64,000 nt of DNA from Eucalyptus grandis (GCF_016545825.1 NC_052617.1:53759382-53823381); one strand, 5' to 3'; shown: positions 1-12,500, numbered from the stretch's first letter. Program-made: numbers and translations. The notes: a model not told the origin generated them from the letters alone.

Positions 1-397
1 ATTTGTTTTTAGTTTAGGAACCCGTCAGTCTTTAGAAGGAACCGTTCCAAAGGTCTCACTTCTTACAAAAGCTTTCCTCGTAAGGAGATGTTAGGACTTG
101 GCTGTCTTGAATTAAAGGGACCACACTTGAAATGAGGTGCCAAATACTTTGTATCCGTACACAATATCAGGTACATATCCTGCTCCTCATTGAAATAAAC
201 AGTAATAAATATTGGTGTCTTCTTATGGCTTTCTTTACTAAATTCTTTCTTTCTTTCTTCAAAAAGCTGAAATAGCTCGTACATGATAAGATTGAAGAAT
301 CTTCACTTATGGACCACAAAAGTTAGATGTCTCGTGAAGGGGTCACTGGAAGCTGATAAGTCATACATTATGTCCTTGCACAATGACAAAACATTAA
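1..397. other. Intergenic, no recognised gene
   Basis: AT-rich sequence ahead of the first transposon. A 73-codon open frame on the minus strand (63-284) starts with MYELFQLFEERKKEF and is rich in charged residues, but I recognise no domain and see no convincing splice or promoter context. It could be an exon of a gene lying outside the window. Confidence 0.4.
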
Positions 398-1567
398 GGC
401 CTTGTTTGGCAACACCCAAAACAGTGACTAATTCCGATTTTTGTTCTCGAATCCGGTTGGGACGAGAATCGCGTTTGGTAAAAATTTTGTTAGAAATCGC
501 TTTTGGAGTAGATTTGAGAATCAAAAAAAATTTGATTCTATGTCCGAGAATAAAAAAATTTGATTCTACGTCCGAGAATCAAAAAAAGAATCAACACAAT
601 AAAACTCTTCTTCTTTCCTTCCGCCATCACGCGACCGTCGCTCGCCGCCGCCCGCCGCCGCTCACCACCGCCGGTCGCCTGCTGCCCGCCGCCGGCCGCC
701 GGTCCGGCGAGCTCGCCGGAGGCTCGCCTGGCCAGGGCGAGGTCCGGCGAGCTCGTCGGAGGCTCGCCCAGCCACTGGCGAGCCTCGCCGGGCCGGGCGA
801 GGCCCGCCCGGCCACCGGCCGAGCTCGCCTAGCTCGACCAGGTGGCCGGGCGGGCCTCGCCCGCCCGGCGAGGCCCGCCCGTCCACGGCGAGGCGAGGCC
901 CGCCTAGCCACCGCCGGCTCGCCTAGCTCGACCGAGGCGGGCCTCGCCCGGCTCCTGGCGAGCCTCGCCCGGCCCGCAAGGCCCGCATCCACCGGCGACG
1001 CTCGGCCTCGCCGGATGGCGAGGCCGAGCCTCGCGGGCCGGGCGAGCCGAGCCTCGGCGGGCCGGGCGAGGCCGAGCCTCGGGCGGCGAGGCCGAGCCTC
1101 GGCGGGGCCGGGCGAGGCCGCCGGCGACGCTCGGCCGACGAGGGCCGGCCCTCACCGGGGCCGGCGACGCTCTAGTGAGGTCGCCGGCCCTCGTCCCGGC
1201 CGATCGCCGGCCCGGCGACCGCCACAAGAAGAAAAGAAAAATATGAGAAAAAGGAAAAATGAAAAGAAAAATGAAAAAGAAAAGGAAAAAAGGAAAAAAT
1301 GAAAAGAAAAATGAAAAAGAAAAGGAAAAAGGAAAAAGGTAAAACAAAAAAAGAAAAAAAGTAGAAAAAATTATTTAAAAATAAAAAAAATAATTTGGAA
1401 CAGAGAATCAATGGATACGTTATCAAACGCAATTCTATTCCCGAATAAAAAAGTTTAGACGATTCCAAACACGTTAACTTTTACTCGGAATCGGTTCTAA
1501 TGTAATCAAAAATAATCATTTCTTTGTCGAGAATCGGTTCCCGGGAATGAATCGCCTAAACGCGCCC
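398..1567. mobile_element. PIF/Harbinger-like non-autonomous element with GC-rich core
   Basis: The left end reads GGCCTTGTTTGGCAAC and the right end, reverse complemented, reads GGGCGCGTTTAGG, giving imperfect terminal inverted repeats. TAA stands directly outside both ends (395-397 and 1568-1570), the 3-bp TWA target duplication typical of PIF/Harbinger (Tourist-like) elements. Inside are AT-rich arms with repeated GAGAATC/GATTCT motifs, a pyrimidine tract near 608-625, a very GC-rich core (about 630-1225) of GGCGAGG/CTCGCC words, then a purine tract (about 1226-1360). No transposase is visible. The same element recurs at 55,904-56,853. Open frames in the core on both strands are a result of its base composition. 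Confidence 0.75.
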
Positions 1568-1570
1568 TAA

Positions 1571-2640
1571 CTGTCATAGTACTTTGTACGAGGGGCACAA
1601 GCAACAGTGACACGACGCGCAATTATTGAACAGTGTCATGGTTTTTTGTTACCCCCTCGAGTTCTGCACGTTGGCCTTAAGTCACATCCATGCTTTTTGT
1701 GAATTTATTGAGCAAGCTGGAGGCAAACCAAGATGGAGTTAGATTGGTCTTGTACGGTATTATTATTCAGTATTCTCAGCTTATTATTCAAGAAATTAAG
1801 AAAATTATTCAGTATTCTCTTTAGGAATTTTTGTGCTAGTTTCGATTCATCGAAAGGAAAATTCGATGTGGCGATTGGGTTGCTAGCCGAGCACAAAAGG
1901 CAACACGTTGATTTGTGTCCGTCCTCCTTGCCTTCATTTTTGCTTGAAGATATTAAGTCTAATCCTCCTTGAGATTTGCAGGTTGAAAAAACCTTTGTTT
2001 CGTGAGATGAAGTCAAATTTTCATGGTGCGCTAAACTATTTAAATCTTCGGTAGATTAATAACCATCATTCCTTAAAAAGCGATAAGAGGCGACAACGTA
2101 CAGGACGATCAGTGAAACCTGTCTTTAATTCTTAGGGTTCTTCTCATTTCGTATTGTGTCCAGTTGTTTGATTCTGTGAAGGATGGGAGGCATTTGCGTT
2201 TTATGCTAGATTGAGAAAACAATTATTTTCACTAGAAAGTGAAAATTATTATGATTTTTGGCCTACAGAGATTAATCTGCAGTTATCGTGATGTCTTCTA
2301 TTCACATATTAATTACTCAGATTTGCTTATGCACTCTTGCACTGGAGATTGCCATTAGACTGGCTAGACATCGGTGTTTTTCTGATCAAAGGAAATTGGC
2401 ATAATCTTCGCAAAGGCATAGGACAAGTAACACATGATATCTAAGCACTAGATTTAGATGTCATGGCTTCCACGACTGATAGTACTTTAAGTTAATGTGA
2501 ATCTAATTGCTCTAAATATACACACACGTGAGATAAAAATTATTAAGATATACATATAAGATGTTAAGTGAAAGACCCACATCAAGGATGTAGTGTAATG
2601 CTGAGCAATTAATATATTATGATCAGTCTATCATTCATTG
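1571..2640. other. Intergenic, nothing recognised
   Basis: AT-rich sequence with no splice-supported gene. Short open frames near 1705-2016 (minus) and 1733-1972 (plus) overlap on opposite strands and resemble nothing I know. Confidence 0.4.
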
Positions 2641-2735
2641 ATCAAATTTTTAAGTGAAGACGAATCTAACAAATACGTGGATGGTTTTGGATAGGGAACT
2701 TTGATCGTGCATCTTCATCGTAAATAAAACAAACA

Positions 2736-3098
2736 TCATTGCATGGGGCATGCTTTTCCGATAGAAGTGCCATCCCAAGCTAACTCGTCGTGCGGGATTT
2801 GAATGGGCGGCTTCCAGTAATCCAATTGACCGAGCCAGTCGTGGGCTAAGTCGATCGCGATTTTCTCCTTTAGCAAGGAGAGATGGAAGGTGGGGTATGC
2901 TCGATCCGAATAGACAATGACATTCAAACACGCTTTGCTGCAAAATGTTTCGTCCGATCTATACTTGCGCACGTCGACTTGACTGGAGGATGGCGAATGT
3001 TTACGAATCAACGACCGTAAGGTCCAATGGGAGCAATAAGATAGAGCTGCGCAACGAGGTAGTGACAGATCGGCTTTTGGCATAACCTGCACGTTCAC
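2736..3098 (-). CDS. Hypothetical 120-codon ORF
   Basis: An open frame of 120 codons starts at MNVQVMPKADLSL and ends with IGKACPMQ. Composition is protein-like: it is not dominated by low-complexity residues, and it has several Trp (such as WLGQLDYWKP) and Cys residues. I do not recognise a family and see no signal peptide or membrane segment. A TTTTAAAA stretch lies about 50 bases upstream on the coding strand and could be a weak TATA element. It has no second copy in the window, unlike most intergenic sequence here. It may be a chance frame or the remnant of a larger gene. Confidence 0.2.
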   Translation of the reverse strand: MNVQVMPKADLSLPRCAALSYCSHWTLRSLIRKHSPSSSQVDVRKYRSDETFCSKACLNVIVYSDRAYPTFHLSLLKEKIAIDLAHDWLGQLDYWKPPIQIPHDELAWDGTSIGKACPMQ

Positions 3099-3817
3099 AG
3101 ACAGGTGTCGACCGCATGATTTGCACAGGTTGGTCCGATCGCTACTTTTAAAAGGGCCCCCTCGGTCAATTTTCGTTTTCCAGACTGGTGCAACTTGCCC
3201 ATCTTAGTTGCATCGGAAGTGCGTATTTGCTCTTGCTTTAAGCCCATTCTCGTGCGCAGAGTCATGAAACACGTCGAGGTCTTGGTAGGTCTTGGTATTC
3301 TTCCAACAGAAGATCGTGCTCATGAGAAAATGGAGGGGGACAGCTTGGGAAAATACAGCGAAAGGGCAAAAAGAGAACAGAAAAAGGGTACGAAAGACAA
3401 ATAAAGGGGAAATAGGAACAATCGATCTGGACCGGATGAATATTGTCGTGCCGATGTGTCGATCTTTCGTGGTTTAGCTTTTATGAAGTAAGATTACCCC
3501 CTAGGGAATCACAAAGTTCATTCATAATGGCTACTGTGTTTGTTCTAAATCTATTGTATGGCTTCTCAATTTCATTCAATAAGGCCAGCTCTTGTTAAGG
3601 GGAAGATTGCAAAGATGGTAAATGGTCACTATAAGGATGTAAGGTAAACAATTTGCTTCTCGTGAGATATAAAGGTTTAAGATTGTGATTAATTTTGCAT
3701 TCGGTGGCACAGCTACAAAATTTCCCACGCAACGGTGGTGCTGAATTATGGTAAAATATCTGGCTTTGAAAGCACTCCGCCAAAATCAAGGTTCGAAACT
3801 CGAAACTAGCGGAATTA

Positions 3818-4545
3818 AGTGGAAAAGTTTTCTAAAAAGTCCTAAACCTATTATATTTTTATCAATTCAATTATAAATCTTTCAATTTTATCAATTGAGT
3901 TTTAAATATTTACACATTTTGCCAAATTGGCTCCAGCTAATATGGACAAATTTTATTAATTTTATTAATTTTTTCTAATTTTTAATTTCTTTTTTCTCTT
4001 TTTATTTCTTTCCCTTTTTTTCTTTGTTATTAATTTTTTTTAATGTTTTTTATGTTTTTTTTTTTTTTTTAAGGGTTTGGAGAGATAGCTAGCAAGGGTG
4101 GCTAGCTAACCCTTGTTGGCCCTAACCGAGGGCTTGCGCACCCTTGCTTTTGTTGATGAGGGCCGCGATGTCCTTATCCAAAACTAGAGAGGGCCGGACA
4201 CCCTTGCCCCGGGGTTGGCGAGGTGGACCGAACCTCGCCTCTAGCCGGCGAGGGTCACCGGCCACCCTCGCGAACCTTCTCTCCAAACTCTAAATAAATA
4301 AAAAATAAAAAAAGCATAAAAATTTCAAAAATTATTAAAATATCATTAAATATTATTTAAAAATTGACATGCTAGCATCGTTGTCCATATTAGTAATTTT
4401 CAACCAAAATTGACTTAATAAACTCAATTAACAAAAGATAAAAAGTTTATGACTCAATTAGTAAAATTGAAAGATTTGGGATTTGATTGATAAAAGTGTA
4501 ATAAATTTATGAATTTTTAGACAATTTTTTCAACTACAATATGGT
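3818..4545. mobile_element. Foldback MITE with GC-rich core (copy F1)
   Basis: The arms are long inverted repeats. The left arm (about 3820-3960: TCCTAAACCTATTATATTTT, then TCTTTCAATTTTATCAATTG) matches the reverse complement of the right arm (about 4360-4545). Between them are T-rich tracts, a GC-rich core (about 4070-4290) with GGCTAGC, GGCGAGG and CCACCCTCGC words, then A-rich sequence. The core itself ends in an inverted pair, GTTTGGAGAG and CTCTCCAAAC. No coding capacity is seen. The family recurs near 4.9, 13.5, 16.2, 23.0, 29.6, 37.3, 40.5, 43.1 and 58.9 kb. Confidence 0.65.
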
Positions 4546-4891
4546 TTTATGGTTGTGATCGATGACGACCGATGGTGGAAAGGTTTGAATTATACGTTTG
4601 GAGTGCAACTCTTTTGTCTGTTATTTTTTGGGTCGAACGCTCTCTTCTTGTTTTAAGTTATGGATTTTCTTTAAAAGTTAAAATCATTAAGAATGGTTTT
4701 ATTCATTGGATGAAAATTTCGTACAAAGTAAAATTATAATTATGTTTTTCTTTTTCAAAGGAAAGTTCATCAAATACCAAGAATTCATGTGCGTCGCTGT
4801 CTGTATACTATTTTTTGAGGTGAGGCATTCAACCTTGGATCCGAGGCAATAAATTGTAAATGTAAAGTAGTAATAACATACTGTAGATATA

Positions 4892-5345
4892 TGGGAAAAT
4901 TAACAAACAAAAAAAAAAAAACTATTACCAACAAAGTCTGAAACTTATTGTACAGATGACGATTTAGTTCTAAACTTTTCAAGCTAGCCAATTTAGTATT
5001 AAATTTTTTAACAATTTGTCCATATAATCCATCTAACCAATTTTGGCAGCAAATCTTTAACATGGACGTCAATCGTTTTACGTGGTATGACCAACTCTAA
5101 AATGGAAATTTTTTGTATTTTTTATTCAATTTGAAAAAGGAAAAAAATAAAAATCAGAAAATTTTCTAAAAAATTGGAAATATTGTCAACATCAATGCTA
5201 GTCATACACAAGATATCAGCATCCACATCAGCGGTTTTCGGTCGAAATTGACCGGAAAGACTAATTGAATGTTCAAGACTAAATTGACCAAATCAAAAAA
5301 TTTATGACTAAATTGGTATTTGTACAATAACTTTAGCTATGATGA
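4892..5345. mobile_element. Foldback MITE without GC core (copy F2)
   Basis: The arms belong to the same family as F1: TTTAGTTCTAAACTTTTCAA on the left and GACTAAATTGGTATTTGTAC on the right are inverted versions of each other. A short AT-rich middle replaces the GC core. The counterpart in block copy 2 (about 13,500-13,715) is the same insertion with an internal deletion, so it predates the block duplication. Confidence 0.5.
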
Positions 5346-5989
5346 TTTTATAAAATAAAATTATAATGTGACATTTCTCAATGATTGTTAAAAAAAAAAA
5401 AAAAAAATAGATCTCTTACTTAAACCTCCAATATGTTGCATTTGCAAAATTTTGCCTCTTCACTTATACAATTACAATGATAATATTAATTTATTGGCAA
5501 ATTACTATACAAGATCTTGCTCAAACTTCAATATCTATGCTCATACTTTTTTTACTCTCTCTCCCTCCCTCTCTTCCACCCCCTCCCCCACCCCCCAAAA
5601 AAAAAAAAATAAAAATAAAAACTCTACACAGGGGGTCGCCAATGTTTGATGACCTTGAAAACCCAATCCTCAACAATCGCCAACCTCAAGCGACCTCAAA
5701 TTAAGGTCGATTCTAAATTGAGGTTGGCTCGAGCCCCAGACCATTAACCTATTGGCATGGATCGAGTCAGAGTCTGAGCCTTGCGCTCAATCTATGCTTG
5801 AGAAGGAAAGAGATGACGGCAGTGTCCACGACGGAGTGCACGCAATGACGAAGGTGGCTGTGTGTGAAGCAGTGTGGCACAAAGCTGGCTATGAGTGCAC
5901 ATCGGGATTTTTATTTTTTTTATTTTTGGCAATTGACGGACATATGACATCAATATCCGATGCTTATGAGGACTGTGGACTGTGACAGT

Positions 5990-6335
5990 ACATGCAAACG
6001 AGGCATGAGAACAATAACCCTCATTCCCTAAGTTGGGATAGGGTCTTTGCAAAATCATTGTTGCTTGGGCTATTTTTATCATATCCGAAGTACAAAGGAT
6101 CACTAATCTAGATGTCTCATAACACAAGGCATGTCTAGAGAATTCTTTACTAATTCATGGGGAATAATCGTAATGAGAGGACTACTTGGAGTGGAACTAG
6201 CATAATAACCCACTGCCATAGCCCTTTACTTAAATTTGAGTTCCCTAGGATAAGAATCGAACCCACAATTATCGGTTTCTAAATTGAAAATATGGGAACA
6301 TCCTCATCACTAGGGCAATTTCAAAATCGGTCATG
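5990..6335 (-). mobile_element. SINE-like element, copy 1
   Basis: Read on the minus strand it has a tRNA-like head: TAGTGATGAGGAT resembles a pol III A box and GGGTTCGATTCTTATCC about 45 bases on resembles a B box. A body of about 250 bases ends near TTTGCATGTACTGTCAC. I see no poly-A tail or clear target duplication. A parallel copy lies at about 14,520-14,840 within block copy 2. Confidence 0.3.
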
Positions 6336-7227
6336 TCCATCAACTTACTATCTCTCATACAAAGTTTATTGAGAGTTTGGAATTTTCCATGGAATAAAAT
6401 ATTGAAAGTGCTTTATCTATTAGAAATGGGTGTGATTATTACAAGTATCTCACTTGTGAGATTATGTATGGACGCCATCTCCTCACCTCATTAATTGCTT
6501 GACATATTGTTCTACATCCATTTCAAATCGAATGAGCACAGTGAATTATCATATCTGCTTCAAAAAGATGGTTGAATGATTGATGACTAAGGGACTAAAT
6601 AGGGTTGATAGACGCTGCGAAGCGAGGTTACGAACTTACTACATGCACCGATATTTCTACGTTCCTCGCACCAAGAAGCCTCCATTGAACATTGTTATTA
6701 AATCGGAGAATTCGTCAATGCAATCAATTTATGACTAGCCGATGAATTCAAGTGCTCGAAAGGAAAACCTAGAATGCTTCGTCCATTCAGAGTCATGTCT
6801 TTCGCTTGACTTTTGATATTTTTCAAATCCCACGGCATGCGTGCAAGCAATAAAATTGAATGACGATGACACACAGATTGAAATAATATTTTATCTAATT
6901 TCTCGTAAAAATTCGGTGAGTATCCTATAAGTTCTGATGAGAAATGTTGAGAAAGGTTGATTTGACTTTACAGAAGTTAGAACGAAAGGCCTTCGCATTG
7001 ACACTTTCAACAAACTTTCTTGCAAGATGACAAGCATTGGTACCGATTCACGTGAGCACGACTGATTTTCCAGCAAACGGTGGCGGCCTCGAGAGAGACC
7101 AAATGTTCGTCTGCTATAACCAAAGACTCGCGTACGGGCGTGCTCGTCCTTCGATAGAAAATACTGGCAATGCCTGCAACGAGGACCGATCCGACTTCGT
7201 TCAAATAAATTGTCAGCAGTGTCTCCT

Positions 7228-8170
7228 AGAGGTGTTAAAATGGGTCATAAACCCATTTATGACCCATTTAAATCTTAAATGGGTCATAAATGGGTCACTT
7301 GTTTATAACAAAAGAGAGTTAAGTGGGTTTTACAATTAAAGGTTTAAGATAAGTGGGTTTTAAGTAGGTTTTTAAATGGGTTGAGTTGAAAACTCATATT
7401 TAACAAAAACATTATAATCCCTCCCTTCTCTCTTTAACTTTATAAAAACCGAAATTATAATTTTTTTATTTTTATTTTCTCTTTTCTTTTTCTTCCTTTT
7501 TATCTTTCTTCTTTTTTTTTTCTTTCTCCTTCCTCCTTCCGGTCGCTGGTACGGCGACGGCCGGCAACCGGCCGAGCAAGCCTCGAGCTCGAGGCTCGCC
7601 GGATCCGGCGAGGCGGAGGCCTCGCCGGCGTCGGGCGAGGCTCGAGCCTTGCCAACTGACGAGCCTCGAGCTCGCCGGCATCGCGTGAGCTTGAGGCTCA
7701 CCTATGGCTGGTCGCCAGCCGTCGTCGTGGCCGACGGGGCCAAAGAAGAAGAAGAAGGAGAAGAAAAAGAGAAAAAGAAAAAGAAAAAGAAAATTATATT
7801 TTAAAAATAAAATAAAAATAATTAAATTTCGAATTTTTTTAAATAATCATTTTAAAATTTATAAAAATTTCCATTAAATTTATATTGTATAAAACTATTT
7901 TAGCAATACAATTTTTAAAAAATAATATATATAAAAGATTGGAAGTATTTTAATAATATAATTTTTTTTTTTTTAAATATAGGAATAAGTTTTTCTAAAT
8001 TTTTTAAATATGAAAATATTTTATTAATATGAGTTGGGTCGGGTCGGGTATGGGTCGGGTCGGGTTTGGGTCGAAAAAATTACATTAAGCATAAATGGGT
8101 CATAAATGGGTTAATGGGTCAATTTGGATCGGACCATTAATGACCCGACTCAAACCCGATGAGGAGACAC
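7228..8170. mobile_element. hAT-like non-autonomous element with GC-rich core
   Basis: A perfect 8-bp direct repeat, TGTCTCCT, stands at 7220-7227 and 8171-8178, the target duplication size of hAT elements. The left end AGAGGTGTTAAAATGGG and subterminal repeats of TGGGTCATAAATGGGTCA at both ends (7245-7300 and 8085-8125), plus GGGTCGGGTCGGG near 8035-8070, are typical of hAT MITEs. The terminal inverted repeats are poorly preserved. The middle has a pyrimidine tract (about 7470-7548), a GC-rich core (about 7549-7740) and a purine tract. It is absent at the matching site in block copy 2 near 15,510. Confidence 0.6.
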
Positions 8171-8959
8171 TGTCTCCTCGTCCGGACCGCCAACTTCGTG
8201 GTGCTGCTACTGGCAGCCTTTATCATCTTTTCTCGTTCGGGATCCACTTTAATAAACAACACAAACGACTCGACCCGGAACGCGGATGAACACCTGGGAT
8301 CTTCACCTAAATTGGCACGTGTACGTCGGAACGATTTCTTTATATCTATGCCTCAATTAGAGCGGCATATTCGAATAAGAAAAACATCTCCATTAACCAA
8401 AGTTCTTTTGTTTTTTTTTCTTATGATGAAAAGGGTGGAGGAAAAGGCAACTCATTTGAGACGTTATATAAGATGGGAAAAAGTCACAAAAAAATCTCAA
8501 ATTAGATCCACAATGACACATTTCCCTTGAATTTTTTTTTTTTTTTTTTTGTGATATCAAAAACACCAAACTATATATTTATAACTATTTATCCTAAACT
8601 TCTTCTTGTGATATAAAAAATTTCATACTAGTGCATATATGATATATTTATCTTCTTTCTAGGTTCCGTGAGATGATTTTTTAGTCAAAATAATGTCGTT
8701 CTATGTCAATATCATTTGTTTTTTTTTTTTTTTGTGCAGATTTTTAACAGTATTCATTCATGGAACCTTGATGAAGGGTAAATGTGTCACACAAGTACAA
8801 GTTTGGAAATTTTTAGTGTCACGAATAAAGTTTAGGATAAATATATCATAATATGCATATTTTAGATTCTTTTTGTGGCTTTTGCTCTTATAGGAATCCA
8901 TACGCACGACAACATGTCTGCTTTGAGTCATAATTATTGCTCGTTTGGAGCTAGTCCGT

Positions 8960-9165
8960 TACATCGTCCCACCACAATCCTAGCAGGAGTAGAGCTGGGT
9001 CATCTTATGCCATGGCATGGATGAAATTACGTTGTGCATAAATTAAGGTTTTCTAAGGTCGAGAAATGATTAGGGGGTATTGGACCCATAACTAAAGGAC
9101 CCAAATCGCTCCAGAGTAAGTCCTACACCATTAGGCCAACCATCATGTAGACCATTCACAATTAT
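8960..9165 (-). mobile_element. SINE-like tRNA-derived sequence
   Basis: On the minus strand TTGGCCTAATGGTGTAGGA resembles a pol III A box and GGGTCCAATACCCCC, about 40 bases downstream, a B box. The same pair occurs in block copy 2 (about 15,965-16,060) with changes in both boxes. No poly-A tail was identified, so the assignment rests on the box pair alone. Confidence 0.3.
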
Positions 9166-9512
9166 CTTGTGGACTGTTAACAAGTGGCCTTAAACACCAA
9201 CCCAAAGAACCGCCGTTTTATTTATGCACCACCTTCCTTGCGTTACTTGCAATTGATGCATAGCAAATAAACACATCTTTTACTTGGGTTTTTTTCGCTC
9301 AACAGGCGGCGCGTGGCTCAGTTAAGTTAACTAACATTGAATACACAATCTTCAAGAAAGTGTTTCGTTTGGGGCTTCTCTTGGCATTCCATCCAGAAAT
9401 GGCGTGTGCAGCCGTCAAGAACTGAATCGAGTTAAATGGACTGTGTTGAATCTTTTACCTTCTTCTTCCTCTTTGTCAATAGCTTTGGCGTTAAATGTCT
9501 GCAGCTGTGTAT

Positions 9513-12500
9513 GGGCCCGTTTGGTTCAGCTTTCTGGAAATGTCCTTAGGAGAATGCAAATACGTTTGAGGTAAAGGGGTTTTCCAAAATGCTAGATTGT
9601 TTGGTAAACTATAACTGAAAAGTGCTTTAAGGAAATGCAAGACTGTTTGGTAAACATATATTTGAAAAGCCCTTTGGTGTGACCAAATTAAATTTTTTAA
9701 TTTTAGTATTTTTAAAATTTCATAAAAGAAACAATAGCTATATAATCTTTTACATTTTTTATGTTGAGAATAATGTAAAAGATACATATTAGTAAATTTA
9801 TTTAAAAATTATATTTAAAAAATTTGATTATAGATTAGATGCAAAGCTCAACTTTTGGCCTAAAATTCTTTTAGGTTTATTTTCAACTTTGAATAATTTT
9901 TTTTTAATTGTTATAGTATTAATCATATTCGTTAATTAATGATCATTAGTACAACTGGAAACCCCTTTTTTCTGGAGTGTTACTTTTATCATGAGACCAA
10001 GACTGAGCATACAATTGTTCCTTTCTTTTACTTCCTTTTGCGTGTCTCCTTGCGGTGCTTGCCGATGAGGGAGTGTTCGGAGTCTACATCAGTAATGTCA
10101 ATCCTATAATGTCAATCCTATAAGATATTCTGTATCAATTTTTCTCTCCAATCTGTACTCTTGATATATTTGCTGTTTCGTGCGCTGAGTGTGAGATGCC
10201 GGTGACCGACAGTGACAAAAGATGTCAATTTTGGGGCGGATAATAACTGGCAAAAGTCTTGGGTGATTGTTGTGATGGTGGTTCCATTCGGTGATGGTGG
10301 CTGACGAAAGTGGTCGATGGCTGGAGATGGTGTTGGGTTATATAATTTCTAGAAATATGCATTTTGTTCATATCCTAATCATTTCCTTGAGATTGTGGCT
10401 GTAATTAGTGAATGGAGATGGTCGGCAATGGTGTTGTGCGGTGGCGGTGTTGGTTTGTAACGACGTTGATCGGTGACTTTGGTTGTTAGTCTCCCCACTG
10501 CCGCCTTCACTGCCGCGCGGCCTCTGCTGGCTTGTTTGCCGACAACCCCTCACTCCAACCCAGGAGGACCTGGTCCTGTCACGTGCCTCCCACCTTAAGG
10601 CCTGTCTTGCCATCTCAAGCAGCTCTCGAGTTGCTACCATATTTCAAGTTTGAGTTGGTCCATAGATAATCTATTACAATAAATCTGAATTGATATAGTG
10701 GGTTGTCATTTTGACAGATTTACCTCCTATTAAAACTTATCCTCAATTGATATGACCAGACCCTATTTGATGTTTAAATTCAAACAATTATCAATCATCA
10801 AAAGCTTGAACACCCTACTAGTTTCTAAAAAAATCAAGATTTATCAAAGAAACACTGCAAAGAAATTTCTAGAAGAAGTTTTAGTGCCTCTAGCGAGCAC
10901 TGCTCCTGGGTAAAACAGTCGCCCAATAGATTATCCATCTATCAAATTACCTCAGAAAAGACCTGCTAAGTAAAATAAGACACTTCAACTTCCATGACAA
11001 ATCACTAGATCTAACTATATGCGAGTGTTTTCCCTTGCTGCCCTGCAGCTTTATTCAGATAATTTCTGGAGGTACATCCAGTGGAAATAATCAGATGGTG
11101 TCAACGGCGCCTCATTCTCTGGTCAAGACAAATTACTATCCGTCATTTCTCAGCAAAGCAGGAGAGATTAACCAACAGCTGAGGTCAATATAACTAGAAC
11201 CACGTTTCAAGATCAGGTACAAAATGCCGAAAAATGAAACTTTATCCTCCCTGCTGAATTTGAATCATGCAAACTCGGAAGGCTTTCAAGTATAATGCTG
11301 GCAACTTTGAAATAAGACAGCTTGATAATTAGACAATGATGAGCCATTATTAACTCAAAAGCATCGTACCTACCTTAATCTGTCATAATACTATCCTATG
11401 GCATTATTCAAACAATTTAACTTCTCCACCCTCCAAAAATGGATACATCAAATGGTGTCCAGAAAATTGAATATCGAATGGTGTAAGGATAACAATGCTG
11501 GACACGTTATGAACCGATTTGCAGAATTCACATTTTTCCAACCCAAAACCAACTCCGATTGAGAATTTCAAACAGACAAGACATCGATTCCGGCATTCCC
11601 GATAGTTTCCAATCTCGAAACGAAAATTGATCAAGGTCGTCTTAAGTCTTCCGCCACATAGCCCAGTAAGCAAACCTACATCGTTGCTCAATCAATTGCA
11701 AAAGCTCTAACAACCAAATAGCTCACCAAACAAATTGATCTCAGCAAATGGAAAGGAGGAGACCAAGTCGCCGCCGGTAGGACAACCCATCACGCAAAAG
11801 AAAGGGTCCAACGCCAATTCAACTCCCAAAACCACCAATGTGATTTCGACATTGACTTGATAATGCTCAGCAAAACAGAGGGGTCGAGTTCATCGGCAAG
11901 AAGCAATTTTTTAACTCTACAAGCCTGACATTAAAAACACCTCACTGCCAAACATAACTGCCCGGTAGGGAATTATACCCATCGAGCTTTTCCGAATTTC
12001 CAATGCCTTACATAATATAACCATCCCATGCTTCCGGCCACCCATTACCAGAAAGTACCCATCACCAAAACATTGATCATTCATCATATAAACAGCAACA
12101 AATACAGCATGCTCTGACTAACTTCCACAAACAAGAAATCCAATATGTGCTGAAAACCCAATTTAACCACCATAACCAAAGTTCATGGTCATCCCAAACC
12201 CAACATTACCATCTACCAAAAACATAAAAAAACTCCAATGTAGACCATCGAAATCGCGAAAATCAAGTAAGAACACTGACGTACATCTTGGAGAGCTTGT
12301 TCGGGGCGCCATCGGTGACCTTGGCGATGCGGAGGAGGGCGAGCTCGGCCTTGAGTTCCTTCAGCTAGGTCAGAAGGTTGGTCTTCGACTTCTGCCTCAG
12401 CTCGTGCATCTTGATCCTCGCTGCCACCGATTCAAATCGAAAGGGCAAGTTCAAGTCAGCAACACAAGACAAGATAAACCCCCATTTCGTCCCTAGGGTT

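Larger units (their letters stand above)
4700..9512. repeat. Large duplicated block, copy 1
   Basis: This stretch matches 13,200-16,190 in order and orientation with many small changes. Anchors are the AAAGGAAAGTTCATCAAATG segment (about 4760 and 13,270), GAGTTCCCTAGG (about 6240 and 14,768), TTCTTGCAAG (about 7017 and 15,431), a GGTGCTGCT hydrophobic-coding-like segment (about 8200 and 15,535) and TTAGGCCAACCAT (about 9132 and 16,050). Copy 1 also carries an inserted hAT-like element at 7,228-8,170. A short open frame at 8159-8530 encodes FVVLLLAAFIIF, a signal-anchor-like stretch, but copy 2 reads this region in broken frames. No intact gene is supported. Confidence 0.7.

Noticed and set aside
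283..1302. Long open frame (339 codons) over the GC-rich element, and several on the other strand
   Set aside because: Ala/Arg/Gly/Pro-rich runs arise from GGCGAGG/CTCGCC repeats in every frame on both strands. The frame crosses the transposon border and matches no protein.
6891..7204. Overlapping minus-strand short frames before the hAT-like element
   Set aside because: Not preserved in the sister block at 15.3-15.5 kb and without recognisable homology.
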